Positions 8,920 through 17,372 of a stretch of DNA of 64,000 nucleotides are shown here, one piece after another. Positions within the stretch are counted from its first letter, which is position 1, and each line of letters starts with the position of its first letter. The stretch lies in contig NZ_CAKKLJ010000005.1 in the NCBI RefSeq assembly GCF_918698005.1, positions 62,001 to 126,000 on the forward strand, written 5' to 3'. The translations under genes and the position numbers were made by a program. The DNA comes from Microbacterium sp. Bi121 (GTDB lineage Bacteria; Actinomycetota; Actinomycetes; Actinomycetales; Microbacteriaceae). Under the pieces are notes generated by a model that saw only the letters and a program-made list of their open reading frames with translations, was not told where the DNA came from and made no database searches.

Positions 8920-10049
8920 CCCAGCGCAGACTCCTCGACGCTGCGCTCACCGGCTGCACCATCGTGATCGCGGCGGATCGGCGCGCCGGAGATCTGGCGA
9001 ACGCGCTCGAGCGGCGAGGAGCCAGTGTGTACCGGGCGCCGGCGCTGAGCATCATGCCGAACGCCGACGACGAGGAATTGATGCAGCGCACGCGAGAGTT
9101 GATCGCGAAGCCGCCGGACATCGTCGTCGTCACGACCGGCGTCGGCTTTCGCGGGTGGATGGATGCCGCGCACGAGAACGGCCTCGCCGAGGAGCTGTCA
9201 GAAGCCCTCAGCAGGACGTTGTTCGTGGCGAGAGGGCCGAAGGCGCACGGGGCGATCCAGCAGGCTGGGTTCGTCGCCGACTGGGTGGCAGAGTCCGAGA
9301 CCGCCGCAGAAGTCGGGGAGTACCTGCTCACGACCCTTCTCGATGGCAGGCGCGTCGCCGTGCAGCATCACGGGTCGGGCGCCGATGGACTGGATGCCCT
9401 GCTCTCGACCGCCGGAGCCGACGTTGTTCCGCTGACGGTATACCGCTGGGGGCCGCCACCTGACCCGCGGCTCGTGGAGCGATCCGTCGAGCAGGCGGCT
9501 ACCGGCGAGGTGGATGCGGTGCTGTTCACGTCCGCGCCAGGAGCGTCGGAGTGGGTGCGCACGGCCGCCGGCATCGGCGCCCTCGACGCGATCCGCAAGC
9601 GCGCAGCCCGAGGGCGACTGCTGCTCGCCTCCGTCGGGCCTATCACCGCCTCGCCCCTCGAGAACGCCGGGGTCAAGACCATTCAAGCCGAACGAGGCAG
9701 GCTCGGTTCGCTTGCGCGCTGCGTCATCGCCTTCTTCGCCGAGGGCGGCGATGCACCCGTCCTCCGCACCACGGCAGGGGTCGTATCGATGCGCAGCGGC
9801 GGCGCCGTGATCGCCGGCGAGTTCGTCCCGCTCTCGAGGACGGCTGCCGGCGCGCTCGGTGCGCTCTTCGACGGGGGAGGGCGCGTTCTCTCCCGCGACG
9901 AGATCGCGGCATCCGTGCCCCGCGCCGGGCAGAACGCCCACGCGGTGGAGATGGCCGTCGCGCGGCTGCGCGAGGCACTGCGCGGATTCGAGCTCGTGCA
10001 GACCGTCGTGAAACGGGGCTATCGCCTCGCTGTGGAGGAGCACGCTTGA
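8916..10049 (+). CDS. hemD: Uroporphyrinogen-III synthase fused to a winged-helix DNA-binding domain
   Basis: The 377-residue protein carries a HemD domain in residues 1-270 (for example PDIVVVTTGVGFRGWMDAA and AVLFTSAPGASEWVRTA), which closes and rearranges hydroxymethylbilane to uroporphyrinogen III. From about residue 288 it has an OmpR/PhoB-type winged helix (GEFVPLSRTAAGALGALFDG, HAVEMAVARLREAL, VVKRGYRLAV). Such fusions are known in actinobacteria (compare M. tuberculosis Rv0260c), where the second domain is thought to regulate transcription. GTG at 8916 overlaps the cysG stop in GTGA, with GGGGGAG about 8 nt upstream. Its place inside the nir operon suggests it supplies siroheme precursor, and perhaps also controls this operon (inference). 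Confidence 0.93.
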   Translation: MTQRRLLDAALTGCTIVIAADRRAGDLANALERRGASVYRAPALSIMPNADDEELMQRTRELIAKPPDIVVVTTGVGFRGWMDAAHENGLAEELSEALSRTLFVARGPKAHGAIQQAGFVADWVAESETAAEVGEYLLTTLLDGRRVAVQHHGSGADGLDALLSTAGADVVPLTVYRWGPPPDPRLVERSVEQAATGEVDAVLFTSAPGASEWVRTAAGIGALDAIRKRAARGRLLLASVGPITASPLENAGVKTIQAERGRLGSLARCVIAFFAEGGDAPVLRTTAGVVSMRSGGAVIAGEFVPLSRTAAGALGALFDGGGRVLSRDEIAASVPRAGQNAHAVEMAVARLREALRGFELVQTVVKRGYRLAVEEHA

Positions 10050-10735
10050 CGATTCTCATCGCCTGTTCGCACGGCACAGCAGATCCTGCCGGGCGTTCCG
10101 CAGTGCAGTCTCTGATCGATGACGTCCGGCGGCTGCTGCCCGACGTTCGGGTGGTGCACGCCGTGGTCGACGTCGAGCATCCGCAGATCGACGACGTGCT
10201 GGCCGCCGAAGCGCCGCGCGACGACGTCATCGTCGTGCCCTTGCTGCTGTCGGTCGGATACCACACCGCCGTCGACATCTCGCTGGCCGTGGCCGCGCAC
10301 GCCAACGTCGGCCAGACACCGCCGCTCGGCATCCACCCGCTCGTCACGGACGTGCTCGTCGACCGGCTCGCCGCCGCTGTTCCGCAAGGATGGCGACCGG
10401 GCGACCACGTCGTCCTGGCCGCTGCCGGCTCCAGCAACCCGGACGCGATGAGCGACGTCGAGACCGCCGCAGCACGCCTCCGGACCCGCATCCCGGTACC
10501 CGTCAGCGTCGGCTACGCCTCGGCGTCGACGCCCCGCATCGGCGACGCCGTCGGCGCGGCCCGCGCAGCCGGGGCGGTGCGGGTCATCGCGGCGAGCCAT
10601 GTGCTCGCGCCCGGCTTCTTCGCCGGACTGGTCGGTCGAGCCGGCGCCGATGTCGTCACGGCGCCTCTCGCACCCGATGCGCGGATCGCTGCGGTCGTGG
10701 CCGAGCGCTTCCGCGCCGCGGCCATCCGTTCCTGA
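10046..10735 (+). CDS. cbiX: CbiX/SirB-type sirohydrochlorin chelatase
   Basis: The 229-residue protein has the duplicated class II chelatase pattern: ACSHGTADP at the N-terminus, VPLLLSVGYHT with a conserved histidine, and a second half with AAAGSSNPDAM and ASHVLAPGFFAG. It should insert ferrous iron into sirohydrochlorin and so complete siroheme for NirB, rather than serve cobalamin, given its neighbours. The start is TTG at 10046, overlapping the hemD stop, with GGAGGAG at 10034-10040 about 5 nt upstream. It is the last gene of the nir unit, followed by a strong hairpin. Confidence 0.92.
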   Translation: MTILIACSHGTADPAGRSAVQSLIDDVRRLLPDVRVVHAVVDVEHPQIDDVLAAEAPRDDVIVVPLLLSVGYHTAVDISLAVAAHANVGQTPPLGIHPLVTDVLVDRLAAAVPQGWRPGDHVVLAAAGSSNPDAMSDVETAAARLRTRIPVPVSVGYASASTPRIGDAVGAARAAGAVRVIAASHVLAPGFFAGLVGRAGADVVTAPLAPDARIAAVVAERFRAAAIRS

Positions 10736-10755
10736 ACGCCGTCTCGGCGCGTGGA

Positions 10756-10788
10756 AAGGCCCGGTGAGCTTCGGTCTCACCGGGCCTT
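10756..10788. terminator. Bidirectional terminator between cbiX and the FNT gene
   Basis: AAGGCCCGGTGAG (10756-10768) and CTCACCGGGCCTT (10776-10788) form a perfect 13-bp stem with a 7-base CTTCGGT loop. It sits between convergent genes, 20 bases after one stop codon and 12 bases from the other. Confidence 0.92.
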
Positions 10789-10800
10789 CGCGATGTCCGA

Positions 10801-11718
10801 TCAGCCGACGGTGATCGGTTCGCGCTCCACACCGCTGCCCGCGGCGGTCTCGACCTCAGCGGTGGCCACTGGTGCCACCGGGGCCGAAGCGCTCGTCTTC
10901 GTGCTCTTGCGACGTGTGCGCCGTGCGGCAGGACGGCCGTAGGTGAAGTACAGAGGCAGGCCCACGAAGAGCAGGCCGCCGACCAGGTTGCCGATGACGG
11001 TCGGGATCTCGTTCCAGATCAGGTAGTCCATCAGGGTGAAGTCGGCGCCAAGGAGTAGGCCGGAGGGGAACAGGAACATGTTCACGATCGAGTGCTCGAA
11101 GCCCATGTAGAAGAACAGCATGATGGGCAGCCACATCGCGAGGATCTTGCCGACGACGTTGTCCGAGACCATCGACAGCACGACACCGGTCGAGACGAGC
11201 CAGTTGCAGAGCACGCCGCGGATGAACAGCGTCAGCATGCCGGCCGCTCCGTGGTCGGCGTATCCGACGGTGCGTCCGTGGCCGATCTCTCCGATCGCGT
11301 GGCCGACGGCACTGGGCTCGGTCGAGAACCCGTACGTGAAGTAGATCGCCATCAGGATCGCGATGAAGAAGGCACCGCCGAAGTTGCCGACGAACACGAG
11401 ACCCCAATTGCGGAACATCGCGCCGACGGTCGCACCCGGACGCTTGTCGAGCACGGCCAGGGGACCGAGCGTGAAGACGCCGGTGAGCAGGTCGTAGCCG
11501 AACAGGTACAGGATCACGAAACCGACCGGGAACAGGACTGCACCGAGCAGCGGCTGCCCGGTGTTCGTCGAGATCGTCACGGCGAAGGCCGCGCCGAGGG
11601 TCAGGAATGCGGCTCCCATGAAGGATCGGATCAGAGTGTCGCGGGCGGACAGCTGGAGTTTGTAGGCGCCGGCGTCGACCATGCGGGTGACGAGTTCGGC
11701 TGGTTTGACGTAGGACAC
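10801..11718 (-). CDS. Formate/nitrite transporter family (FNT) channel
   Basis: The 305-residue integral membrane protein has the FNT pattern, with about six helices, the segment FVGNFGGAFFIA and the segment GFEHSIVNMFLFPSG that is typical of the FocA/NirC family. The last 45 residues are a basic, then Pro/Ala-rich cytoplasmic tail. FNT channels pass formate, nitrite or related small anions; convergence with nirBD makes nitrite uptake or export the likely job (inference). GTG at 11718 is used because GGAGG (11725-11729) is 6 nt upstream, whereas the in-frame TTG at 11724 would touch the ribosome-binding site. Upstream, GTAAC and GAAAC half-sites (plus-strand 11785-11811) echo those before nirB. 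Confidence 0.93.
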   Translation of the reverse strand: MSYVKPAELVTRMVDAGAYKLQLSARDTLIRSFMGAAFLTLGAAFAVTISTNTGQPLLGAVLFPVGFVILYLFGYDLLTGVFTLGPLAVLDKRPGATVGAMFRNWGLVFVGNFGGAFFIAILMAIYFTYGFSTEPSAVGHAIGEIGHGRTVGYADHGAAGMLTLFIRGVLCNWLVSTGVVLSMVSDNVVGKILAMWLPIMLFFYMGFEHSIVNMFLFPSGLLLGADFTLMDYLIWNEIPTVIGNLVGGLLFVGLPLYFTYGRPAARRTRRKSTKTSASAPVAPVATAEVETAAGSGVEREPITVG

Positions 11719-11859
11719 GGGCAACCTCCACGGACGTATCGGATGAGCACAGCTGCTGGGTTGGTTCCAGCGTTGCTCACGGGAGTTTCCGGGAGAGGCG
11801 CCCTGCGTTACGACTGCGGTGCGATTCGCTCACACCGGCCGACGGGTGATGTGAGATCG

Positions 11860-12147
11860 CTACGGCGTCGCGGAGCCGGTCGAGAACAGGTCGGCGAACG
11901 GGTTCTCCACCGGACCGGGGGTCGAGGTCTCAGTCGGCTCCGGCGCCGGGCCGGCGACCACGGCGTGAACGGATTGGCTCACGATCGCACCGACGACGAT
12001 GAGCGCGCCGATGATCACGGCGGCGGTGTTGTCGCGCACGCGGCGGCTGATCTGGCCTTCGTGCCACGAGGTCCGTGCCGCGTACAGCCGCGCGCGCTCG
12101 CTCGACGCCTTCGTGCGCTGTGCGCTCTTCGATCCGCGAGCGGCCAT
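11860..12147 (-). CDS. Small single-pass membrane protein, unknown function
   Basis: The 95-residue protein has a basic N-terminal half (residues 1-40, SKSAQRTKASSERARLY), one hydrophobic helix at about 41-65 (AAVIIGALIVVGAIV) and a Pro/Thr-rich outer tail ending FADLFSTGSATP. The positive-inside rule puts the N-terminus in the cytoplasm. ATG at 12147 is chosen because AAGG lies 6 nt upstream; the open frame extends further but without typical coding content. I do not recognise the family. It is divergent from rarA. Confidence 0.7.
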   Translation of the reverse strand: MAARGSKSAQRTKASSERARLYAARTSWHEGQISRRVRDNTAAVIIGALIVVGAIVSQSVHAVVAGPAPEPTETSTPGPVENPFADLFSTGSATP

Positions 12148-12221
12148 GATGATCCTTCCCTCGGCGCTTCCTGCATGCGCCACAGGCGAGCCTACCGGCG
12201 AGCAGTGTCGGCGAAGCGCAT

Positions 12222-12227
12222 TAGCCT
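12222..12227 (+). promoter_or_regulatory. Leaderless-type -10 box of rarA (TAGCCT)
   Basis: TAGCCT is followed by 6 nt and then the ATG at 12234, so transcription would begin at or next to the start codon. No ribosome-binding site is visible, which fits a leaderless mRNA. Confidence 0.55.
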
Positions 12228-12233
12228 GGACGG

Positions 12234-13565
12234 ATGACATCCGCGCCGTTGCTCTCGGGACAGACGCCCCTGGCTGTGCGCATGCGTCCCGTCTCACTCG
12301 ATGAGGTCGCCGGTCAGCAGCACCTGCTTCGTGCGGGGTCCCCGATCGTGGCGCTGGCAGATCCGGATGCCGCATCCCCTGGTGCCGTATCCATCATCCT
12401 GTGGGGGCCACCCGGCACAGGCAAGACCACGCTCGCGCAGGCCATCGCCCGATCATCAGGACGCCGTTTCGTCGAGCTGTCGGCCATCACCGCAGGTGTG
12501 AAGGACGTCCGCGAGGTGATGCAGGAGGCGATCAATCAGCGCGACCTGTACGGGCAGACGACCATCCTGTTCCTCGACGAGATCCACAGGTTCACGAAAG
12601 CTCAGCAGGACGCTCTGCTCCCCGGCGTCGAGAACGGCTGGGTCATTCTGATCGCCGCGACGACCGAGAACCCCTCGTTCTCGGTGATCTCCCCGCTGCT
12701 GTCACGGTCGCTGCTGCTGACGCTTCAGCCGTTGACCGACGAGGACATCGCCCTGCTCGTCGACCGCGCAGTCACCGACGCCCGCGGCCTGAACGGCGGG
12801 GTCGAGATCGAAGGAGCCGCGCGCGGAGCTCTGGTGCGTCTGGCATCCGGCGACGCGAGGCGTGCGCTCACCGGTCTCGAGGCGGCGGCCGCCGTCGCGG
12901 CCTCCAAGGCGGCCGACGACGACGCGGTTCCGTCGATCACCGACGACGACGTCGCGCAGGCCGTCGACCGCGCTCTGCTGCGATACGACCGCCAGGGCGA
13001 CGAGCACTACGACGTGATCAGCGCGTTCATCAAGTCGATCCGCGGTTCTGATCCCGATGCAGCCCTGCACTACCTCGCCCGCATGATCGAGGCGGGGGAG
13101 GACCCGCGGTTCATCGCCCGCCGTCTCGTGATCTCCGCGTCCGAGGACATCGGGCTCGCCGACCCCCAGGGGCTCGTGATCGCCACGGCGGCGGCCGACG
13201 CCGTCGCCTTCATCGGTATGCCGGAGGGGAGGATCCCGCTCGCCGAGGCGACGGTGTATCTGGCGACCACGGCGAAGTCGAACGCCGCCTACGCCGGCAT
13301 CAACGCAGCGATCGCCGACGTGCGCGCCGGCAGCTTCGGCCGGGTGCCGCCGCATCTGCGCGACGCGCACTACGCCGGCGCGAAGCGACTCGGGCATGGC
13401 AAGGGCTACGTGTTCCCTCATGACAACGAGCACGGCATCGTGCCGCAGCAGTACCTCCCCGATGAGCTCGAAGGTCGGCGGTACTACCAGCCGAAGAACC
13501 TCGGAGCCGAGCGCGACGTGTCTGCACGACTCGAGCGCATCCGCCGTATCCTCGACGGTCGCTGA
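12234..13565 (+). CDS. rarA: Replication-associated recombination AAA+ ATPase RarA (MgsA)
   Basis: The 443-residue AAA+ protein of the RarA/MgsA/WRNIP1 family acts at stalled replication forks. It has Walker A GPPGTGKTTLAQAIA (about residues 58-72), Walker B ILFLDEIHRF and the sensor-like TTENPSFSVI. The C-terminal tetramerisation region contains DEHYDVISAFIKSIRGSDPDAAL and HYAGAKRLGHGKGYVFPHD, typical of this family. It has its own leaderless-type promoter and is followed by rpsD. Confidence 0.95.
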   Translation: MTSAPLLSGQTPLAVRMRPVSLDEVAGQQHLLRAGSPIVALADPDAASPGAVSIILWGPPGTGKTTLAQAIARSSGRRFVELSAITAGVKDVREVMQEAINQRDLYGQTTILFLDEIHRFTKAQQDALLPGVENGWVILIAATTENPSFSVISPLLSRSLLLTLQPLTDEDIALLVDRAVTDARGLNGGVEIEGAARGALVRLASGDARRALTGLEAAAAVAASKAADDDAVPSITDDDVAQAVDRALLRYDRQGDEHYDVISAFIKSIRGSDPDAALHYLARMIEAGEDPRFIARRLVISASEDIGLADPQGLVIATAAADAVAFIGMPEGRIPLAEATVYLATTAKSNAAYAGINAAIADVRAGSFGRVPPHLRDAHYAGAKRLGHGKGYVFPHDNEHGIVPQQYLPDELEGRRYYQPKNLGAERDVSARLERIRRILDGR

Positions 13566-13593
13566 CCCTTCGACCCGCTCGACCGAGCTCAGG
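13565..13593. repeat. REP-like element ACCCTTCGA...GAGCTCAGG
   Basis: This sequence after the rarA stop codon resembles the inverse of the element at 23508-23529 (CCTGAG-x-TCGAAGGGT). Both are intergenic and just upstream of translation genes (rpsD, efp). This copy has an extra internal segment (CCGCTCGACC). Confidence 0.45.
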
Positions 13594-13767
13594 AATCGGT
13601 GCGATGACCGGTCTGTTAGACTTGAGCGGCTCGAAACACAGTTTTCGGGCATCTCTTCGTTCACACCCCACCTTCTGCGCGCCCCGGCGTGCGCGCATCA
13701 GGCAGAGCGAGGGAGATACGTCCGTGAGACGTGAAAGACACGTCCACGTCATCGGAAGGAATACTTC

Positions 13768-14397
13768 GTGGTCACGAAGTCCCAGGACCGCCGCAAGGTC
13801 CGTCTGTCCCGCGCCCTCGGCGTGGCACTCACCCCGAAGGCCGCCCGCTACCTCGAGAAGCGTCCCTACGCTCCGGGTGAGCACGGCCGCACCAAGCGCA
13901 AGGCTGACAGCGACTACGCCGTCCGCCTCCGCGAGAAGCAGCGTCTGCGCGAGCAGTACGGCATCCGCGAGAAGCAGCTGCGCATCGCGTTCAACGAGGC
14001 ACGCCGCGTCGACGGCCTGACCGGTGAGAACCTGGTCGAGCTGCTCGAGATGCGTCTGGACGCCCTCGTGCTCCGTTCGGGCTTCGCCCGCACCACCGCA
14101 CAGGCCCGCCAGATGGTCGTGCACCGTCACATCATGGTCGACGGCCAGCTCGTCGACCGCCCGTCCTTCCGCGTGAAGCCGGGTCAGCTCATCCACGTCA
14201 AGCCCCGCAGCGAGGGCACCGAGCCCTTCCAGGTGGCAGCAGCCGGCGGTCACGCCGAGGTCCTGCCTCCCGTTCCGGGCTACCTCGAGGTCGAGCTCGA
14301 CAAGCTGCAGGCACGCCTGGTCCGTCGTCCGAAGCGCGCCGAGGTCCCCGTGACCTGTGAAGTGCAGCTCGTCGTCGAGTACTACGCGGCTCGCTGA
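13768..14397 (+). CDS. rpsD: 30S ribosomal protein S4
   Basis: The 209-residue protein nucleates 30S assembly by binding 16S rRNA. It has the usual N-terminal KSQDRRKVRLSRALG region, the GEHGRTKRK segment and the S4 RNA-binding domain (ENLVELLEMRLDALVLRSGF, then the VHRHIMVDG segment). The start is GTG at 13768 with GGAAGG about 8 nt upstream. It stands alone, outside the alpha operon. The gap 13566-13767 holds a REP-like repeat and a possible -10 (TAGACT, 13617-13622), giving a leader of about 140 nt in which I see no recognised regulatory fold. Confidence 0.97.
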   Translation: MVTKSQDRRKVRLSRALGVALTPKAARYLEKRPYAPGEHGRTKRKADSDYAVRLREKQRLREQYGIREKQLRIAFNEARRVDGLTGENLVELLEMRLDALVLRSGFARTTAQARQMVVHRHIMVDGQLVDRPSFRVKPGQLIHVKPRSEGTEPFQVAAAGGHAEVLPPVPGYLEVELDKLQARLVRRPKRAEVPVTCEVQLVVEYYAAR

Positions 14398-14413
14398 TAC
14401 AGCGTCCAGGACA

Positions 14414-14442
14414 AGAGGCGTCGGGTTCATCCCGGCGCCTCT
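14414..14442 (+). terminator. Terminator of rpsD
   Basis: AGAGGCGTCGGG (14414-14425) pairs with CCCGGCGCCTCT (14431-14442) across a 5-base loop: 12 bp with a single G-U pair, 16 bases after the rpsD stop codon. Confidence 0.8.
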
Positions 14443-14515
14443 CGTCGTACCCCTGGCCGTTTCCGCCTACGATGGAAAGACCGCGCTCTGCGGGCCCAAT
14501 CGCAAGGATGACGAC

Positions 14516-14707
14516 ATGAAGAATGTGCTGTGGTTCCTGATCGGCGTGATCGGCGGATTCGTCGCCGCCCACTTCATGAACAAGGACCCTCGCGGCCACG
14601 ATCTCCTGGCTGACGTGGATGCGCGCATCAACGAGTTCACCGCGATCCTGGGCGATGCGTACCGCGACCAGGAAGCCCGGCTCTTCTCAGACAAGGACAC
14701 GCAGTAA
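14516..14707 (+). CDS. Small membrane-anchored protein upstream of alaS
   Basis: The 63-residue protein has a short hydrophobic N-terminus (NVLWFLIGVIGGFVAAHFM, about residues 3-21) and then a charged, helical tail with DVDARINEFTAILGDAYRDQ. AAGGA lies 7 nt before the ATG at 14516, and the stop is only 4 bases before alaS, so the two are probably co-transcribed. A candidate -10 (TACGAT) lies at 14468-14473. I recognise it only as a small protein commonly found beside alaS in related genomes; its function is unknown. Confidence 0.75.
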   Translation: MKNVLWFLIGVIGGFVAAHFMNKDPRGHDLLADVDARINEFTAILGDAYRDQEARLFSDKDTQ

Positions 14708-14711
14708 CCCC

Positions 14712-17372
14712 ATGAAAACCGCGGAGATCGCGCAGCGTTACCTCAACTACTTCGAGAAGAACGACCACCTCATCGTTCCCTCGGCATCCCTGGTCAGCGA
14801 CGATCCGTCGCTGCTGTTCACGGTCGCCGGCATGGTGCCGATGATCCCGTACCTGACCGGAGTCGTTCCTGCGCCGCATCCGCGGATCGCCGATGTCCAG
14901 AAGTGCATCCGCACCAACGACATCGAGGAAGTGGGCCGCACCGCCCGTCATGGCACCTTCTTCCAGATGCTGGGCAACTGGTCCTTCGGCGACTACTTCA
15001 AGGAAGGCGCGATCCGCTACGCGTGGGAGCTGCTGACCTCGTCCGAGTCCGACGGCGGTCTCGGCTTCGACGAGAAGGATCTCTGGGTCACCGTCTATGA
15101 GACCGACGACGAGGCCGAAGCGATCTGGCGCGACATCATCGGGTTGAAGCCTGAGCGGATCCAGCGGCTCGGCCGGGCCGACAACTACTGGAACACCGGA
15201 CAGCCGGGTCCCGGCGGCCCTGATTCGGAGATCTTCTTCGACCGCGGGCCCGCGCACGGCAAGGACGGCGGACCCGCGGTCGACGACACGAGGTTCCTGG
15301 AGATCTGGAACCTCGTGTTCATGCAGGACTTCATCGAGAACATCCGCGGAAAGACCGAGTTCGACATCGTCGGCGAACTGCCGATGAAGAACATCGACAC
15401 CGGCATGGGGCTCGAGCGCGTCGCATTCCTCAAGCAGGGCGTCGAGAACATGTACGAGACCGACCAGGTGCGTCCGGTTCTCGACCGCGCGATCGAGCTC
15501 TCCGGTCGTCGTTACGGTGCCGCCCACGAGGACGATGTCCGTTTCCGGGTCATCGCCGACCACGTGCGCTCCTCGCTCATGCTGCTCTCCGATGGCGTCC
15601 GGCCGTCGAACGAGGGGCGCGGGTACATCCTTCGCCGCCTCATGCGGCGCACCGTCCGGGCGATGCGCCTGCTCGGCGTCGATGAGCCGTCCTTCCCCGA
15701 GCTGTTCTCCGCATCGCGCGATGCGATGAAAACGACCTACCCGGAGCTGGAGACGGAGTGGTCGGTGCTGTCTTCGGCTGCATTCGCCGAGGAGGAGACT
15801 TTCCGTCGCACGCTCGCACAGGGCTCGACGATCCTCGACCTCGCGCTGGACCAGACCAAGAGCGCCGGGGGGAGCACGCTCAGCGGCCCCGAGGCGTTCC
15901 TGCTCCACGACACGTACGGGTTCCCGATCGATCTGACCCTCGAAGTGGCTGAGGAAGCGGGTCTGTCCGTGGATCGCTCGGCCTTCGACGCGCTCATGCA
16001 GGAGCAGCGCCAGCGCGCCAAGGAGGACGCCCGCAACCGCAAGCGCCAGCTCGCCGATGTCTCGGTGTATCGGGACTTCCGCGCCCTCGGCGAGACCGCC
16101 TTCGCCGGGTACAGCGATCTCGAGACGGAGTCGCGTGTTCTGGGCATCCTCGTGGACGGTCATCCGGCCACGTCTGCGACCGAGGGCCAGGTGGCCGAGG
16201 TCATCCTTGCCGAGACGACCCTGTACGCCGAGTCCGGCGGTCAGGTCGCCGACAAGGGCACCATCGTCGGCCCCGGCTACGAGCTCGAGGTACTCGACGT
16301 CCAGAAGCCCGTGCCCGGCCTCATCAGCCACACCGTGCAGGTCAGCACGGGAACGGTGGCCGTCGACGACCGTGCGACGACCGTCGTGGATGCCGCGAAT
16401 CGCCGCGCAGCCCGTCAGGCGCACTCGGCGACCCACCTGGTGCACGCCGCCCTCCGGGACACCCTCGGAGCGGGCGCGACCCAGGCCGGTTCGCTGAACC
16501 GCGCCGGTTACATGCGATTCGACTTCTCCTGGTCGCAGCCGCTGTCGACCGACACGCGCACGGAGATCGAGGACATCACGAACCGCGCCGTGCAGGACGC
16601 CCTCGAGGTGACCACGCGCATCGTCTCGCTCGACGAGGCCAAGGAAGCGGGCGCCATGGCGCTCTTCGGCGAGAAGTACGGCGATGTCGTGCGCATGGTC
16701 GACATCGGCGGTCCCTGGTCGCGTGAACTCTGTGCGGGCACCCATGTCGCCTCCAGCGCCGAGATCGGCCTGGTTAGCGTCGTCGGAGAATCATCGGTCG
16801 GCGCATCCAACCGGCGCATCGAGGCTCTCGTCGGTCAGGACGCATTCCGCGAGCTCGCTGCAGAGCGGGCGATCGTGTCGCAGCTCACGTCGGCTCTGAA
16901 GACGCCGCGCGAGCAGCTTCCCGACCGCATCGCGGAGATCGCCGCGAACCTGAAGAGCGCCGAGAAACGCATCGCTCAATTCGAGGCGAAGGAGCGCGAG
17001 GGTCGGGTTCCGGCGATCGCCGAGGCTGCCGAACGCATCGGCGCCTTCCGCGTCGCGGCGGTCTCCGTCGGCGAGGTCGCGTCCGGCGATGACGTGCGCG
17101 GTCTGGCGCTCAGCGTTCGCGAGCGCCTCGGCTCGGACCCGGCAGTCGTCGCCCTCGGCGGGATCGTCGGCGGCAGGCCCGTCGTCGTCGTCGCCACCAA
17201 CGACGCAGCCCGTGCGGCCGGCGCGAAAGCCGGCGCGCTCGCGAAGCGCGCCGCCGGTGTGCTCGGCGGCGGCGGTGGTGGACGCGATGACGTCGCCCAG
17301 GGCGGTGGAACGGATGCTGCGGCGCTGCCCGCTGCGTTCGACGCGATCACAACCGACCTGCGGACCGCGTGA
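14712..17372 (+). CDS. alaS: Alanyl-tRNA synthetase
   Basis: The 886-residue enzyme charges tRNA-Ala and has the normal length for the family. The class II catalytic core begins KTAEIAQRYLNYF and contains RTARHGTFFQMLGNWSFGD. The editing domain has HSATHLVHAALRDTLG with zinc-type ligands completed by CAGTHV. The C-terminal oligomerisation domain ends in a glycine-rich GGGGGGRDD segment. ATG at 14712 lies just after the small membrane gene, with only a distant AAGGA, so translation may depend on coupling. Its stop overlaps ruvX. Confidence 0.97.
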   Translation: MKTAEIAQRYLNYFEKNDHLIVPSASLVSDDPSLLFTVAGMVPMIPYLTGVVPAPHPRIADVQKCIRTNDIEEVGRTARHGTFFQMLGNWSFGDYFKEGAIRYAWELLTSSESDGGLGFDEKDLWVTVYETDDEAEAIWRDIIGLKPERIQRLGRADNYWNTGQPGPGGPDSEIFFDRGPAHGKDGGPAVDDTRFLEIWNLVFMQDFIENIRGKTEFDIVGELPMKNIDTGMGLERVAFLKQGVENMYETDQVRPVLDRAIELSGRRYGAAHEDDVRFRVIADHVRSSLMLLSDGVRPSNEGRGYILRRLMRRTVRAMRLLGVDEPSFPELFSASRDAMKTTYPELETEWSVLSSAAFAEEETFRRTLAQGSTILDLALDQTKSAGGSTLSGPEAFLLHDTYGFPIDLTLEVAEEAGLSVDRSAFDALMQEQRQRAKEDARNRKRQLADVSVYRDFRALGETAFAGYSDLETESRVLGILVDGHPATSATEGQVAEVILAETTLYAESGGQVADKGTIVGPGYELEVLDVQKPVPGLISHTVQVSTGTVAVDDRATTVVDAANRRAARQAHSATHLVHAALRDTLGAGATQAGSLNRAGYMRFDFSWSQPLSTDTRTEIEDITNRAVQDALEVTTRIVSLDEAKEAGAMALFGEKYGDVVRMVDIGGPWSRELCAGTHVASSAEIGLVSVVGESSVGASNRRIEALVGQDAFRELAAERAIVSQLTSALKTPREQLPDRIAEIAANLKSAEKRIAQFEAKEREGRVPAIAEAAERIGAFRVAAVSVGEVASGDDVRGLALSVRERLGSDPAVVALGGIVGGRPVVVVATNDAARAAGAKAGALAKRAAGVLGGGGGGRDDVAQGGGTDAAALPAAFDAITTDLRTA

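Noticed and set aside
14516-14711. T-box or attenuator upstream of alaS
   Set aside because: The space is filled by a credible 63-residue ORF and shows no T-box sequence or terminator next to alaS.
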